Shown piece after piece: positions 15,981 to 24,238 of a stretch of DNA of 24,238 nucleotides. The notes under the pieces were generated by a model, which worked only from the letters and a program-made list of their open reading frames with translations, had not been told where the DNA came from and ran no database searches. The stretch is from CAINEC01 sp046052065. GTDB lineage: Bacteria > Bacteroidota > Bacteroidia > AKYH767-A > OLB10. Location of the stretch: the NCBI GenBank assembly GCA_046052065.1, contig JBJOND010000033.1:1-24238 (forward strand), written 5' to 3'. Positions within the stretch are counted from its first letter, which is position 1. Each line of letters starts with the position of its first letter. The translations under genes and the position numbers were made by a program.

Positions 15981-18859
15981 TATTCTTTTATTATTCGTGT
16001 ACTCAACATTTCTCCGTTCGTTTTGCTGATTTGTAACAAGTACATTCCTGAATGAATAGTCGATAAATCGAGTTCAATTGTTTTTCCGAAGGTTGTAATC
16101 AAGCGACCACTGATATCAAATAATAATACTTGATTGATCTCTTCAACTGATGTATTTAAAATAGTTAACGATTGATGTGTTGGGTTAGGATAAACAGTCA
16201 AAACGGAATTGCTCGGTGCATTATTTTCTAACGAAGTTACACTACTCCCGTATTTGATAGTAACCATTTTATACAGAAACTCATTCATAAAATCATTTGC
16301 ACTTTGCCCGGTAATAATGTAATTACCTGCTGAATCACGACATAAATCACGAAGGTAATCGGGATTTAATCCTGATGAGGTGTATTTATTTGCGAATAGT
16401 TGAGTGCCTGTTGACGTATAACCAACCAATGAATAATCTGCATTGGTAGAACCTACATTTATTTCCCAACCAGCTGTGACAATTCTGTCGGATGGATCTA
16501 CAATTAATTTCTTAGGTTCTCTGTCTGAAGCTGTTTGATTATAAACTTTTGTCCAAAGTAACGAACCTGTGTTCGAATCAAAAAGCGATGTTTGATATTG
16601 CGCTACGAATCCTGTCCAGCCTCTTGAAAGCGTTACGACATTACCGTTAGAAAGGAATTCACACTTAATTCCGAACTCACTTGAGGTATTTGTGTTATTT
16701 ATTTTTCTCCAAGAAATATTACCAGAATTATCAAGCTTACATGTGAATGCCGTATTTCCGCTTGCACCGGTCACCGCCACTTCGTCAAGCGAATTAATTG
16801 CAATTCCTTGTGCATTATCGCTTACTCCTACCGAATCAATATCTGTAGACCAAATTCTGTTGCCTAATGCATCAAAGCGTTGTACTACACCTTTCCAGTT
16901 ATTACCAGAACTAATTTGTATAAAGCCTGCTAATCCAACATCTCCATTACTAAATAAAGCTAACTGATTAATTTCAGAAGGCGTAAACAAAGTACTATCA
17001 ATGGTGGCAGACCAAGTAACATTTAAGTTGGTATCGCAATGCATCAATAAACCTCTGCCATCATTCGATGTTGCAGCTAAATAGATTTCGTTATTGTTCC
17101 CAACAATCATATCACGAGCAAAAACTTTATTTCCAATGCTCGATGAATAAACAGCGGTATCAATGAAATGACCATCAACATCCAATTTCAATAAGGATAA
17201 TTGATAGCCCGTATTGTTAGCATTGGTATCAGTCGACAAACTAATAATTGGTCGACCAAGATTATCTAAAAGAAAAGCGGTGATGGTATCATTCTTCCAT
17301 CCTGGAGAAGTATAAATAGATTCCCACAATAATGTTCCTGCCGAATTATATTTCACCACAGCAATATCATAACCGTGATAATACTGACGATTCACAGTAG
17401 CTGCGCAATAAATATTGTTATTCGCATCACTACAAACAAATTGTCCTAATGTGATTGCCTCGCCTACTCCGTTGTACGTCCATTGATTTAATAACTGACC
17501 AGCGGTATCTACCACTACGGTCAATAAATTTTCATTTACCTCTGCAGTATCCGTAGCAAAACCACCTGCATATACTTTGTTATCACGTACTGCTACGGCA
17601 AATCCCATCGATGCTGTTCCTGTCAATAATGTTCTGTACGTCCAAAGAGAATCTCCGTTGGTGCCAAACTTAGCAATCACCAAGTTATCAGTACCACCAT
17701 TTCCGTAGTAAGGTGGACCAGGGTAAATACCTCTACCTGTAGTATAGGCATTACCGTTAGCATCTAATCCGATAGAAAAAGAAACATCATACGAGAAAGG
17801 TACGGATCCTCTCCAGAATCTTTTCCACTGAAAAACACCATTACTATTTACTTTCGTAACTATGATGTTGTTATAATCATAACTGGTGAAATAGATATTG
17901 TTGTTATTGTCAAGATCCATGTCCATGACTGAAACATCGTTTGATCCGCTATCTGGAACAATCAAAGTATAATTTCTTACACCTAAGGGAGAGTACGATA
18001 TAACAAATGGATCACGATTAAATCCAGTGGCGTTGGTTGTTTCTCCTACAACTATTATATCCCCTACACTATTTTCTTTTAAATCGACTGCGTTATCAAT
18101 GTAATTAATCACTGGATTCGTGTAATAATCTTCCCAGATCATTCCTCCTGCTGTATTATATTTTTTTACGTATGCATTCACATATCCGTTCGCTATGTTG
18201 TTATACATGTATCCACAGGCAACTGGATTTCCAATAGCATCGATAATAATTTTAGTACACTCATCGTTTCCACTCAACGCACTGTTTTTAATATCGGTCC
18301 ATTGTACTGCGCCACTCGGATTAAATTTTATCACTAACCAATCTTGACTTGATGAAGGTCCATCAAACCAACCTGCCACATAGACGTTACCGTTAGGGTC
18401 TACAGTAATACTGTTTCCACGGCTATCGCCACCACCTGTAGGTGAATAACGGTAAACCCATTGTTGAACACCTGATGAATTTAATTTGATGGTGATTAAT
18501 TCATCCCATCCAGTAGAAGCTGCTCTTGATTTTCCAGTTAAGTAGACATTTTCGTTGGCATCAACGGCCATTGCATAGGCGTAATCATCACTGAATGCAG
18601 TTCCGTCATAACGATAAAACCAAAGTGTATCGCCGTTACTTGCATAGCGCATAGCAAATGCATCAGGAAAATTTCTTTTACCAGCCGAACTTCCAGAAAT
18701 AATAACATCGCCGTTTGCAGTTGGATAAATATTCTGAACTCTATCGGATGAGTTTGCACGAACATTATGCGTTCGTAGCCATTGTTGAGGTAATTGCGCA
18801 AACGAAAGTTGCATTAAAAAAAGAAAAGAGAATGTTAAGTAAATACAAACGCGACTCAT
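15980..18859 (-). CDS. Secreted SBBP-repeat propeller protein with T9SS type-A sorting domain
   Basis: This 959-residue exported protein has a signal peptide at residues 1-21 (hydrophobic core LTFSFLFLMQLSFA, cleavage before QLPQQW). Most of the length is made of SBBP-type repeats, with recurring blocks such as D-x-N-G-N-x-Y-x-x-G and TIKLNSSGVQQW that build beta-propellers, probably two or more. The C-terminal 71 residues (889-959, VYPNPTHQSL ... GMYLLQISKTNG) are the Por-secretion-system type-A sorting domain, removed during T9SS export and surface anchoring. No catalytic motif is visible; a binding or adhesion role is likely. It follows the pseudouridine synthase gene by 45 bp on the same strand and overlaps the downstream acetyltransferase by one base. 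Confidence 0.9.
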   Translation of the reverse strand: MSRVCIYLTFSFLFLMQLSFAQLPQQWLRTHNVRANSSDRVQNIYPTANGDVIISGSSAGKRNFPDAFAMRYASNGDTLWFYRYDGTAFSDDYAYAMAVDANENVYLTGKSRAASTGWDELITIKLNSSGVQQWVYRYSPTGGGDSRGNSITVDPNGNVYVAGWFDGPSSSQDWLVIKFNPSGAVQWTDIKNSALSGNDECTKIIIDAIGNPVACGYMYNNIANGYVNAYVKKYNTAGGMIWEDYYTNPVINYIDNAVDLKENSVGDIIVVGETTNATGFNRDPFVISYSPLGVRNYTLIVPDSGSNDVSVMDMDLDNNNNIYFTSYDYNNIIVTKVNSNGVFQWKRFWRGSVPFSYDVSFSIGLDANGNAYTTGRGIYPGPPYYGNGGTDNLVIAKFGTNGDSLWTYRTLLTGTASMGFAVAVRDNKVYAGGFATDTAEVNENLLTVVVDTAGQLLNQWTYNGVGEAITLGQFVCSDANNNIYCAATVNRQYYHGYDIAVVKYNSAGTLLWESIYTSPGWKNDTITAFLLDNLGRPIISLSTDTNANNTGYQLSLLKLDVDGHFIDTAVYSSSIGNKVFARDMIVGNNNEIYLAATSNDGRGLLMHCDTNLNVTWSATIDSTLFTPSEINQLALFSNGDVGLAGFIQISSGNNWKGVVQRFDALGNRIWSTDIDSVGVSDNAQGIAINSLDEVAVTGASGNTAFTCKLDNSGNISWRKINNTNTSSEFGIKCEFLSNGNVVTLSRGWTGFVAQYQTSLFDSNTGSLLWTKVYNQTASDREPKKLIVDPSDRIVTAGWEINVGSTNADYSLVGYTSTGTQLFANKYTSSGLNPDYLRDLCRDSAGNYIITGQSANDFMNEFLYKMVTIKYGSSVTSLENNAPSNSVLTVYPNPTHQSLTILNTSVEEINQVLLFDISGRLITTFGKTIELDLSTIHSGMYLLQISKTNGEMLSTRIIKE

Positions 18860-18904
18860 TTTTTGATGAATTAAGAAATTTAATAGAACAAATTATTTTT
18901 GCGA

Positions 18905-20677
18905 TTAACGCAAGCCCTTCATTCGCTTCGGCGAAATCATTTTCAGCATACCTACTTCTGTCTCTGTTAATGAACGATATCTTCCTCTTGGCAAATCTTT
19001 TTTTGTCAACCCAGCAAACATCACACGATCTAACTTAACCACTTCATAACCTAAGTGTTCGAAAATACGACGAACAATTCTGTTTTTACCTGAGTGAATT
19101 TGTAAGCCCACCATCTTCTTATCAGTACCATCACCATCGTATGCTACCTGATCTACCTGCATAAAACCATCTTCTAGTTCAACACCTTCAGCAATAAGTT
19201 TTAAGTCGGAAGCCTTTACATTCTTACTCAACTCTACATGATAAATTTTACGCACCAAAGAACTCGGGTGTGTTAACACCTTTGCTAATTCACCATCGTT
19301 AGTGAACAATAATAATCCTGTTGTTAAACGATCTAAACGTCCTACGGGGTAAACACGCTCTCTACACGCACCAGAAATTAATTCCATCACCGTCTTTCTT
19401 GCATTAGGATCTTCCATCGTAGTGATATAATCCTTCGGCTTGTTCAATAAAATATAACGATGTGTTTCATTCTTCAAACGCTCTCCGTTATAACGAATAT
19501 CATCTCCTGCCTCTACTTTAGTACCTAATTCTGTAACAACTACTCCGTTCACAGAAACAACGCCTGCAAGAATCATTTCATCGGCCTCACGACGAGAGCA
19601 GATTCCAGCCATCGAGATATATCGGTTTAAGCGAATAGCTCCATTCTCGGTGAAAGTTCCACGTTGCGATTTTTTCGAACGAAACTCTTCACGTCCTGCT
19701 GAATAACCTCTTTTAGATTCGCCTTTGTCTGATTTGTTATAGCTTCTCTTCGGACGGTCCTCATCTTTCGAATAACTTCTCTTCGGCTTTTCGTCATTGT
19801 CTCTCGAGAAAGCTCTTTTAGGTCTATCGTCGTTGTCACGAGAATAACTTCTCTTCGGCTTTTCGTCATTGTCTCTCGAGAAAGCTCTTTTAGGTCTATC
19901 GTCGTTGTCGCGAGAAAAACTTCTTTTTGGTTTCTCATCATTATCTCTCGAGAAAGCTCTTTTAGGTCTTTCGTCGTTGTCGCGCGAAAAACTTCTTTTA
20001 GGTCTTTCGTCGTTGTCGCGCGAAAAACTTCTTTTAGGTCTTTCGTCGTTGTCGCGCGAAAAACTTCTTTTTGGTTTCTCATCATTGTCTCTCGAGAAAG
20101 TTCTTTTAGGTCTATCGTCGTTGTCGCGCGAATAACTTCTCTTCGGCTTCTCGTCATTGTCTCTCGAGAAAGCTCTTTTAGGTCTATCGTCGTTATCACG
20201 AGAAAAACTTCTCTTCGGACGATCATCATTATCTCTTGAGAAACTTCTTTTTGGTCTGTCGTCGTTATCACGAGAAAAACTTCTCTTCGGACGATCATCA
20301 TTATCTCTTGAGAAAGCTCTCTTTGGTCTATCGTCGTTGTTGCGAGAAAAACTTCTCTTCGGACGATCATCATTATCTCTTGAAAAACTTCTTTTTGGCC
20401 TATCGTCATTATCTCTCGAAGGACGTTTTCTATCGGAAGGAGCATCAAAATCATCCCATCCTGCTTTCTTCGTAACGCTGTCTTTGTCGTTTATAAATCT
20501 TGGATTATCGAAATTGTTGAAATTAGAACGACGAGTTTTAAACGAAGCCGGTTTATCATCCTGGTTTCTATCGGAACCGCTTCTTCTTCCTGCTGGTTTG
20601 TCCTGACTGCTTCTTTTTCTTGGTCCTGGTTTATCGCTGCCCGATTCGTTGCGACGTGGCTTAAAAGACTTTTTCAT
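18905..20677 (-). CDS. rluB: RluB/RsuA-family pseudouridine synthase with repetitive N-terminal extension
   Basis: This 590-residue protein converts uridine to pseudouridine in ribosomal RNA, probably 23S. The C-terminal 245 residues are a complete enzyme: an S4 RNA-binding domain at about 350-410 (RLNRYISMAGICSRREADEMI), then the catalytic domain with GRLDRLTTGLLL, Asp449 being the nucleophile, and a closing HSGKNRIVRRIFEHLGY. The first 340 residues are a disordered, highly charged extension with 18 tandem 12-residue repeats (residues about 88-303). The ATG at 20677 (MKKSFKPRRN) is preferred over a TTG seven codons earlier. It lies 50 bp downstream of yraN on the same strand. The enzyme family is certain; the exact rRNA target and rluB name are inferred. 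Confidence 0.9.
   Translation of the reverse strand: MKKSFKPRRNESGSDKPGPRKRSSQDKPAGRRSGSDRNQDDKPASFKTRRSNFNNFDNPRFINDKDSVTKKAGWDDFDAPSDRKRPSRDNDDRPKRSFSRDNDDRPKRSFSRNNDDRPKRAFSRDNDDRPKRSFSRDNDDRPKRSFSRDNDDRPKRSFSRDNDDRPKRAFSRDNDEKPKRSYSRDNDDRPKRTFSRDNDEKPKRSFSRDNDERPKRSFSRDNDERPKRSFSRDNDERPKRAFSRDNDEKPKRSFSRDNDDRPKRAFSRDNDEKPKRSYSRDNDDRPKRAFSRDNDEKPKRSYSKDEDRPKRSYNKSDKGESKRGYSAGREEFRSKKSQRGTFTENGAIRLNRYISMAGICSRREADEMILAGVVSVNGVVVTELGTKVEAGDDIRYNGERLKNETHRYILLNKPKDYITTMEDPNARKTVMELISGACRERVYPVGRLDRLTTGLLLFTNDGELAKVLTHPSSLVRKIYHVELSKNVKASDLKLIAEGVELEDGFMQVDQVAYDGDGTDKKMVGLQIHSGKNRIVRRIFEHLGYEVVKLDRVMFAGLTKKDLPRGRYRSLTETEVGMLKMISPKRMKGLR
19769..20416 (-). repeat. Eighteen tandem 36-bp coding repeats (RDNDDRPKRSFS)
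   Basis: Eighteen contiguous 12-residue units of the form R-D-N-D-(D/E)-(R/K)-P-K-R-(S/A/T)-(F/Y)-S encode residues about 88-303 of the pseudouridine synthase, and a degenerate nineteenth follows. Alternation of Asp/Glu-rich and Arg/Lys-rich halves makes the segment strongly polyampholytic. Units occur in a few sequence variants that recur in blocks, which indicates unequal exchange. Confidence 0.93.
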
Positions 20678-20727
20678 GTGGTACTTAATATCCTGCAAAG
20701 GTCGGAATAAAAAGCCGATAAAACGAA

Positions 20728-21084
20728 TTAAGGATAAAATGCCTCTTTCGTATGTTCTACCTCAATTTCTTCTCCTAAAAGATAAACGGTAATTACATCA
20801 AACCGGATGTTTAATTTTTGCTTAAAGCGCTCTACATATTTCCCCGCCGCATCGGCTAAAAAATTGATTTTTTGATAGCTGATAAAGTCTTCCGTTTCAC
20901 CATGCCGCTTCGACCTGCGTGTCTTGACTTCAATAATCACTAAATCATTTTTATCGAGCGCAATCAAGTCGATTTCTTTATGCTTATAGCGCCAGTTTTG
21001 CTCTAAAATGTAATAACCTAAATTTTTAAGAAAGTCTTGCGCAATCTCCTCGCCTTGCGCCCCAACTTTAAGATGCTGAATCAT
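20728..21084 (-). CDS. yraN: YraN family (UPF0102) endonuclease-like protein
   Basis: This 118-residue protein has the YraN/UPF0102 pattern: GAQGEEIAQDFLKNLGYYILEQNWR at the N-terminus, then KEIDLIALD and VIIEVKTRR, which carry the Glu, Asp and Glu-x-Lys residues of a restriction-endonuclease-like fold. Its biological role is not settled. Length is typical. Its ATG at 21084 lies 17 bp inside the end of ldcA, which implies translation coupled to that gene, and the pseudouridine synthase gene follows 50 bp later in the same direction. Confidence 0.93.
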   Translation of the reverse strand: MIQHLKVGAQGEEIAQDFLKNLGYYILEQNWRYKHKEIDLIALDKNDLVIIEVKTRRSKRHGETEDFISYQKINFLADAAGKYVERFKQKLNIRFDVITVYLLGEEIEVEHTKEAFYP

Positions 21085-21991
21085 ATAAAATGGTTAAAGT
21101 CACTTCATTGCCAACTTCTAATCTCACATCAGCTCCTAAAACTAATGGCAGATTTCTGTCGATATGTCCCGAAGGAAAATCGAAGCAAACAGGGTAATCA
21201 TATTCTGCAACGGTTTCTGAAATGATTTCCACTGCAGACTTTCCAAATGGAATAGCATTATCGCGCATATCACTCATGCCACCTACAATAAGTCCTTTCA
21301 ATTTTTTTAATTTGCCAGCACGTTTCAGCTGCATCATCATGCGATCGATATGGTATAAATACTCATCAAGATCCTCGATAAATAGAATTTTTCCGTCTGT
21401 TGAAATATCGCTCGGAGTTCCTGCAAGGGCATAAAGCAATGATAAATTTCCTCCAACTAATTCTCCCTCACAAACGCCGTTTCTATTCAGTTCATTCATA
21501 TTTTTTTCTGAATAACGTACATTCTTACCCGTTAGAACATCGATTATTGCATTAGCCGCCTCTTCATTTCTTTTCTCTTGAAGCAGATTAATAATCATCG
21601 GAGCATGTAAAGTACAAACACCATAATGTGCGTTTACATGCGAATGAATAACGGTCATATCACTAAATCCAACCAGCCACTTCGGATGTTTTTCCAACGG
21701 AGAAAAATCAATACGATCAATTATACGAGCACAGCCATATCCACCTCGTGCAAAAAAAATGGCCTTTACTTCTGCACCGTTAATCAGCGATTGTAAGTCG
21801 GAAGCTCTTTCCTCTTCAGTACCGGAAAACTGGTTATTTTGTCCATATAGATGCTGACTTTCCTTTACTTTAAATCCTTTTGAAGCAAGCCAATTGATAC
21901 CATCCTTCATCTCATCGGGTGAAACTTTACGAGCGGGAGCGCAAATACCAATTACATCGCCCGGTTGAAGAAATGGAGGAATTGTTTTCAT
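21068..21991 (-). CDS. ldcA: LD-carboxypeptidase (murein tetrapeptide carboxypeptidase, S66)
   Basis: This 307-residue serine peptidase removes the terminal D-Ala from murein tetrapeptides during cell-wall recycling. The S66 family triad is visible: Ser110 in VGFSDMT, Glu206 in LFIEDLDEYLYHIDRM and His276 in FPSGHIDRNLPL, with the family segment ARGGYG just before the nucleophile. Residues 1-20 (MKTIPPFLQPGDVIGICAPA) match the normal family start. The ATG at 21991 is therefore chosen over the TTG at 22012, which would add seven residues. No signal peptide is seen, so it should be cytoplasmic. It is the first gene of a minus-strand run with yraN (17-bp overlap) and is divergent from metG. Confidence 0.93.
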   Translation of the reverse strand: MKTIPPFLQPGDVIGICAPARKVSPDEMKDGINWLASKGFKVKESQHLYGQNNQFSGTEEERASDLQSLINGAEVKAIFFARGGYGCARIIDRIDFSPLEKHPKWLVGFSDMTVIHSHVNAHYGVCTLHAPMIINLLQEKRNEEAANAIIDVLTGKNVRYSEKNMNELNRNGVCEGELVGGNLSLLYALAGTPSDISTDGKILFIEDLDEYLYHIDRMMMQLKRAGKLKKLKGLIVGGMSDMRDNAIPFGKSAVEIISETVAEYDYPVCFDFPSGHIDRNLPLVLGADVRLEVGNEVTLTILYDSAS

Positions 21992-21998
21992 AGCGCCA

Positions 21999-22029
21999 CG
22001 AAAGTAAATCAATACAGTAGATTTTTAAA
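21999..22029 (-). promoter_or_regulatory. Possible ldcA promoter
   Basis: On the minus strand, TTTA (22029-22026) and TACTTTCG (22006-21999) are 19 bp apart, each with one mismatch to the Bacteroidota -33 and -7 elements. Transcription would start only a few bases before the ATG at 21991, so the message would be nearly leaderless; this also argues against the TTG start at 22012. Confidence 0.3.
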
Positions 22030-22093
22030 GAGAACCCTCGATTTGTGAATAAAAATACTCTGCATCTCCTCCATAAAAGTGAGGCGGAAAAAG

Positions 22094-22101
22094 TAAATTT
22101 G
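22094..22101 (+). promoter_or_regulatory. metG -7 promoter element
   Basis: TAAATTTG is an exact match to TAnnTTTG, 18 bp before the preferred metG start at 22120. It lies inside the in-frame extension that would begin at 22045, which supports the shorter protein. No good -33 match is seen at the usual distance. Confidence 0.45.
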
Positions 22102-22119
22102 CAGAGAAATAAGAGAAGA

Positions 22120-24168
22120 ATGTCAAAATATTTAGTTACAGCTGCACTTCCCTACGCGAATGGTCCTTTGCATATTGGCCATATCGCAGGATGTTATTTA
22201 CCCTCTGATATTTATGTTCGCTATTTGCGTTTGATGAATAGAGATGTAAAATTCATTTGTGGAAGTGATGAACATGGAGTTCCAATTACGATTCGCGCGA
22301 AGAAAGACGGTGTTTCGCCTCAGCAAGTGGTGGATAAGTACAATGCAATGATGCGTGATGCTTTTAAGGAATTCGGAATTTCTTTCGATATATACCATCG
22401 TACTTCTGATCCTGTTCATCATGAAACTGCTTCTGGATTTTTTAAAAAATTATATGACGATGGTGTTTTTACAGAGGAAGAAAGCGAACAATATTTTGAT
22501 GAAGAAGCCAATATGTTTTTGGCTGATCGCTACATCACAGGTACTTGTCCTAAGTGCGCCAACCCAGGTGCTTATGGCGATCAGTGTGAAAAGTGCGGAA
22601 CAAGTTTAAGTCCGAAAGAATTAATTAACCCACACTCTCAATTAAGCGGTAAAACACCGGTGCTTAAAAAAACAAAACACTGGTATCTCCCACTCGATAA
22701 AATGCAAAATGAGTGGTTGAATGAATGGTTATTAAGCAAAGAAGATAACTGGAAGAAATCGGTATTTGGTCAGTGTAAAAGCTGGTTAGACCAAGGATTA
22801 CAACCAAGAGCGGTGACGCGTGATTTAGACTGGGGGGTTCCCGTTCCGATTCCGGGTAACGAAGGGAAAGTATTGTATGTATGGTTTGATGCACCTATCG
22901 GATATATCTCTGCAACGAAAGCATTATTACCAGACGATTGGGAACGCTATTGGAAAAATAAGGATACCAAACTGATTCACTTTATTGGAAAAGATAATAT
23001 CGTTTTTCATTGTATTATTTTCCCTGCAATGTTAAAAGCGCATGGCGATTATATTCTTCCTGAAAATGTTCCCGCGAACGAGTTTTTGAATTTAGAAGGA
23101 GATAAAATTTCTACTTCAAGAAACTGGGCAGTTTGGTTGCATGAATATTTAATCGATTTTAAAGACAAGCAAGATGTTCTTCGCTATGTTTTATGTGCAA
23201 CTGCACCGGAAACAAAAGATAATGATTTTACATGGAAAGATTTTCAAGATAGAAACAACAATGAGTTAGTTGCTGTGCTTGGAAATTTTGTGAATAGAAC
23301 TTTGGTGTTAACAGGAAAATACTTTGACAATAAAGTTCCTGCAAGAGGTGCATTGAATGAAATGGATCAAGCTTGTTTAACATCAATTGAGACGATTTCA
23401 AATCAAGTAAAAGAGAGTTTAGAAAAATATCGTTTCCGCGAAGCGCTTGCGCATATGATGGATTTAGCACGTGTAGGAAATAAATATTTAGCGGATACAG
23501 AACCGTGGAAGTTGTATAAAACCGATGCAGCTCGTGTAGAAACTATCTTAAATATTTCATTAGAGATCACTGCAGCCTTATCTTGTTTATGTGAACCTTT
23601 TTTACCGTTTACAGCAGAGAAGATTAGAGGCATGTTGAATATTGCTCATTACGATTGGACGAATGCGTTTACAGGAAATTTAATGAAAGCAGGACATTCA
23701 TTAGGAGCAGTAGGATTGTTATTTGATAAGATTGAAGACGAAGCAGTGCAGCAGCAGATTGATAAATTGATGGCTTCTAAAAAAGCAAATGAAGAAGCTA
23801 CCGCAACATCAGAAGAATCATCAGCATTAAGGCCATTGAAAGAAACGACTACGTATGATGATTTTGCAAAAATGGATTTGCGTGTCGGGACTATCATCGT
23901 TGCAGAAAAAGTAGAGAAGGCGGATAAATTATTAAAGCTTACTATTGATACTGGCATTGACCAACGCACAGTTGTATCAGGAATTGCAATGCATTTTAAA
24001 CCGGAAGATATCGTTGGGCAACAAGTAACATTATTGGCAAATTTGGCTCCTCGTAAATTAAGAGGAATCGAATCGAACGGAATGATTTTAATGGCAGAAG
24101 ACGAGAATGGCAAATTGATTTTTGTTCAACCTACCATTAAAACAACAAACGGAAGCACCATCGCTTAA
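22120..24168 (+). CDS. metG: Methionyl-tRNA synthetase
   Basis: This 682-residue class I synthetase charges tRNA-Met in the cytoplasm. It has the HIGH motif at 18-21 and a knuckle-type zinc site with Cys143, Cys146, Cys156 and Cys159. The family segment YVWFDAPIGYISA is present, with a KMSKS variant KISTS at 329-333 and the helical anticodon-binding domain. The C-terminal OB-fold tRNA-binding domain (about 580-682, starting YDDFAKMDLRVGTI) promotes dimerisation. The start at 22120 (MSKYLVTAALPYANG) is preferred: it matches the family N-terminus, while the ATG at 22045 would add 25 unconserved residues across a promoter element. The TAA stop overlaps the ATG of the next gene. Confidence 0.97.
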   Translation: MSKYLVTAALPYANGPLHIGHIAGCYLPSDIYVRYLRLMNRDVKFICGSDEHGVPITIRAKKDGVSPQQVVDKYNAMMRDAFKEFGISFDIYHRTSDPVHHETASGFFKKLYDDGVFTEEESEQYFDEEANMFLADRYITGTCPKCANPGAYGDQCEKCGTSLSPKELINPHSQLSGKTPVLKKTKHWYLPLDKMQNEWLNEWLLSKEDNWKKSVFGQCKSWLDQGLQPRAVTRDLDWGVPVPIPGNEGKVLYVWFDAPIGYISATKALLPDDWERYWKNKDTKLIHFIGKDNIVFHCIIFPAMLKAHGDYILPENVPANEFLNLEGDKISTSRNWAVWLHEYLIDFKDKQDVLRYVLCATAPETKDNDFTWKDFQDRNNNELVAVLGNFVNRTLVLTGKYFDNKVPARGALNEMDQACLTSIETISNQVKESLEKYRFREALAHMMDLARVGNKYLADTEPWKLYKTDAARVETILNISLEITAALSCLCEPFLPFTAEKIRGMLNIAHYDWTNAFTGNLMKAGHSLGAVGLLFDKIEDEAVQQQIDKLMASKKANEEATATSEESSALRPLKETTTYDDFAKMDLRVGTIIVAEKVEKADKLLKLTIDTGIDQRTVVSGIAMHFKPEDIVGQQVTLLANLAPRKLRGIESNGMILMAEDENGKLIFVQPTIKTTNGSTIA

Positions 24169-24238
24169 TGAAGAAAATCAATGGAATATTGTTTGCCCTG
24201 TTATTCATGGCAAACTTCGTTACGGCACAAACGTTACA
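24168..24238 (+). CDS. Exported protein, 3' partial
   Basis: An ATG that shares its A with the metG stop (TAATG) opens a frame running off the right edge. The 23 visible residues form a signal peptide: KK near the N-terminus, a hydrophobic core (GILFALLFMANFV) and a TAQ cleavage region. The mature protein is outside the window, so no function can be given; it is likely coupled to metG translation. Confidence 0.7.
   Translation, partial: MKKINGILFALLFMANFVTAQTL

Noticed and set aside
19769..20416. Possible CRISPR array, given the 36-bp period
   Set aside because: The units are contiguous with no unique spacers, and they encode an in-frame protein repeat.
19627..20606. Long open frames on both strands across the 36-bp repeat array
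   Set aside because: The repeat period is a multiple of three, so any frame free of stops in one unit stays open throughout. Their products are low-complexity, and the real frame continues into a complete pseudouridine synthase.
22045..22119. In-frame N-terminal extension of metG
   Set aside because: The 25 extra residues do not match the family start and overlap an exact TAnnTTTG element, so they probably lie upstream of transcription.

Overview
The window comes from a low-GC member of the Bacteroidota (Bacteroidetes). The evidence is two different type IX secretion system (T9SS) C-terminal sorting domains, a PorP/SprF-family outer-membrane protein, SBBP-repeat propellers, Bacteroidota-style promoter elements (TTTG ... 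TAnnTTTG) and generally weak Shine-Dalgarno sequences. I cannot name a genus. No rRNA, tRNA, CRISPR array, insertion sequence or prophage was seen.

Layout. 1-1485: the 3' part of a cysteine-rich DUF6671-like protein, followed closely by an SbtA-like bicarbonate permease. 1694-6617: a 1295-residue T9SS type-B surface protein (propeller, PKD, glycine-rich domain, five 51-residue repeats, SprB-like repeat, CHU_C domain) that runs directly into a PorP/SprF gene. 6697-7630: a ribbon-helix-helix antitoxin-like gene with no toxin beside it, and an unknown membrane protein. 7663-13195: an XRE/S24 (LexA/CI-like) regulator divergent from a DinB polymerase, then a separately promoted unit holding a 46-residue membrane protein and a DnaE2-like polymerase. 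13236-15429: formate-tetrahydrofolate ligase and a secreted NTF2-like protein. 15441-18859 (minus): a PaiA-like acetyltransferase coupled to a secreted SBBP-propeller protein with a type-A T9SS tail. 18905-21991 (minus): ldcA, yraN and an RluB-type pseudouridine synthase with a long repetitive N-terminal extension. 22120-24238: metG and the start of another exported protein.

The most interesting region is 7663-13195. The regulator/dinB divergent promoter and the promoter ahead of the small-ORF/dnaE2 unit each carry two copies of a 15-bp palindromic element (about GRYTRTATTRCARYC). The two copies start exactly 24 bp apart at both places. One copy (9792-9806) is a perfect palindrome lying between the -33 and -7 elements. 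This suggests that the S24 regulator, which keeps its Ala-Gly cleavage site and Ser/Lys dyad, controls itself, DinB, the 46-residue membrane protein and the DnaE2-like polymerase as one damage-inducible mutagenesis regulon without ImuA or ImuB. The regulator-operator link is inference; the repeated sites are read directly from the sequence.
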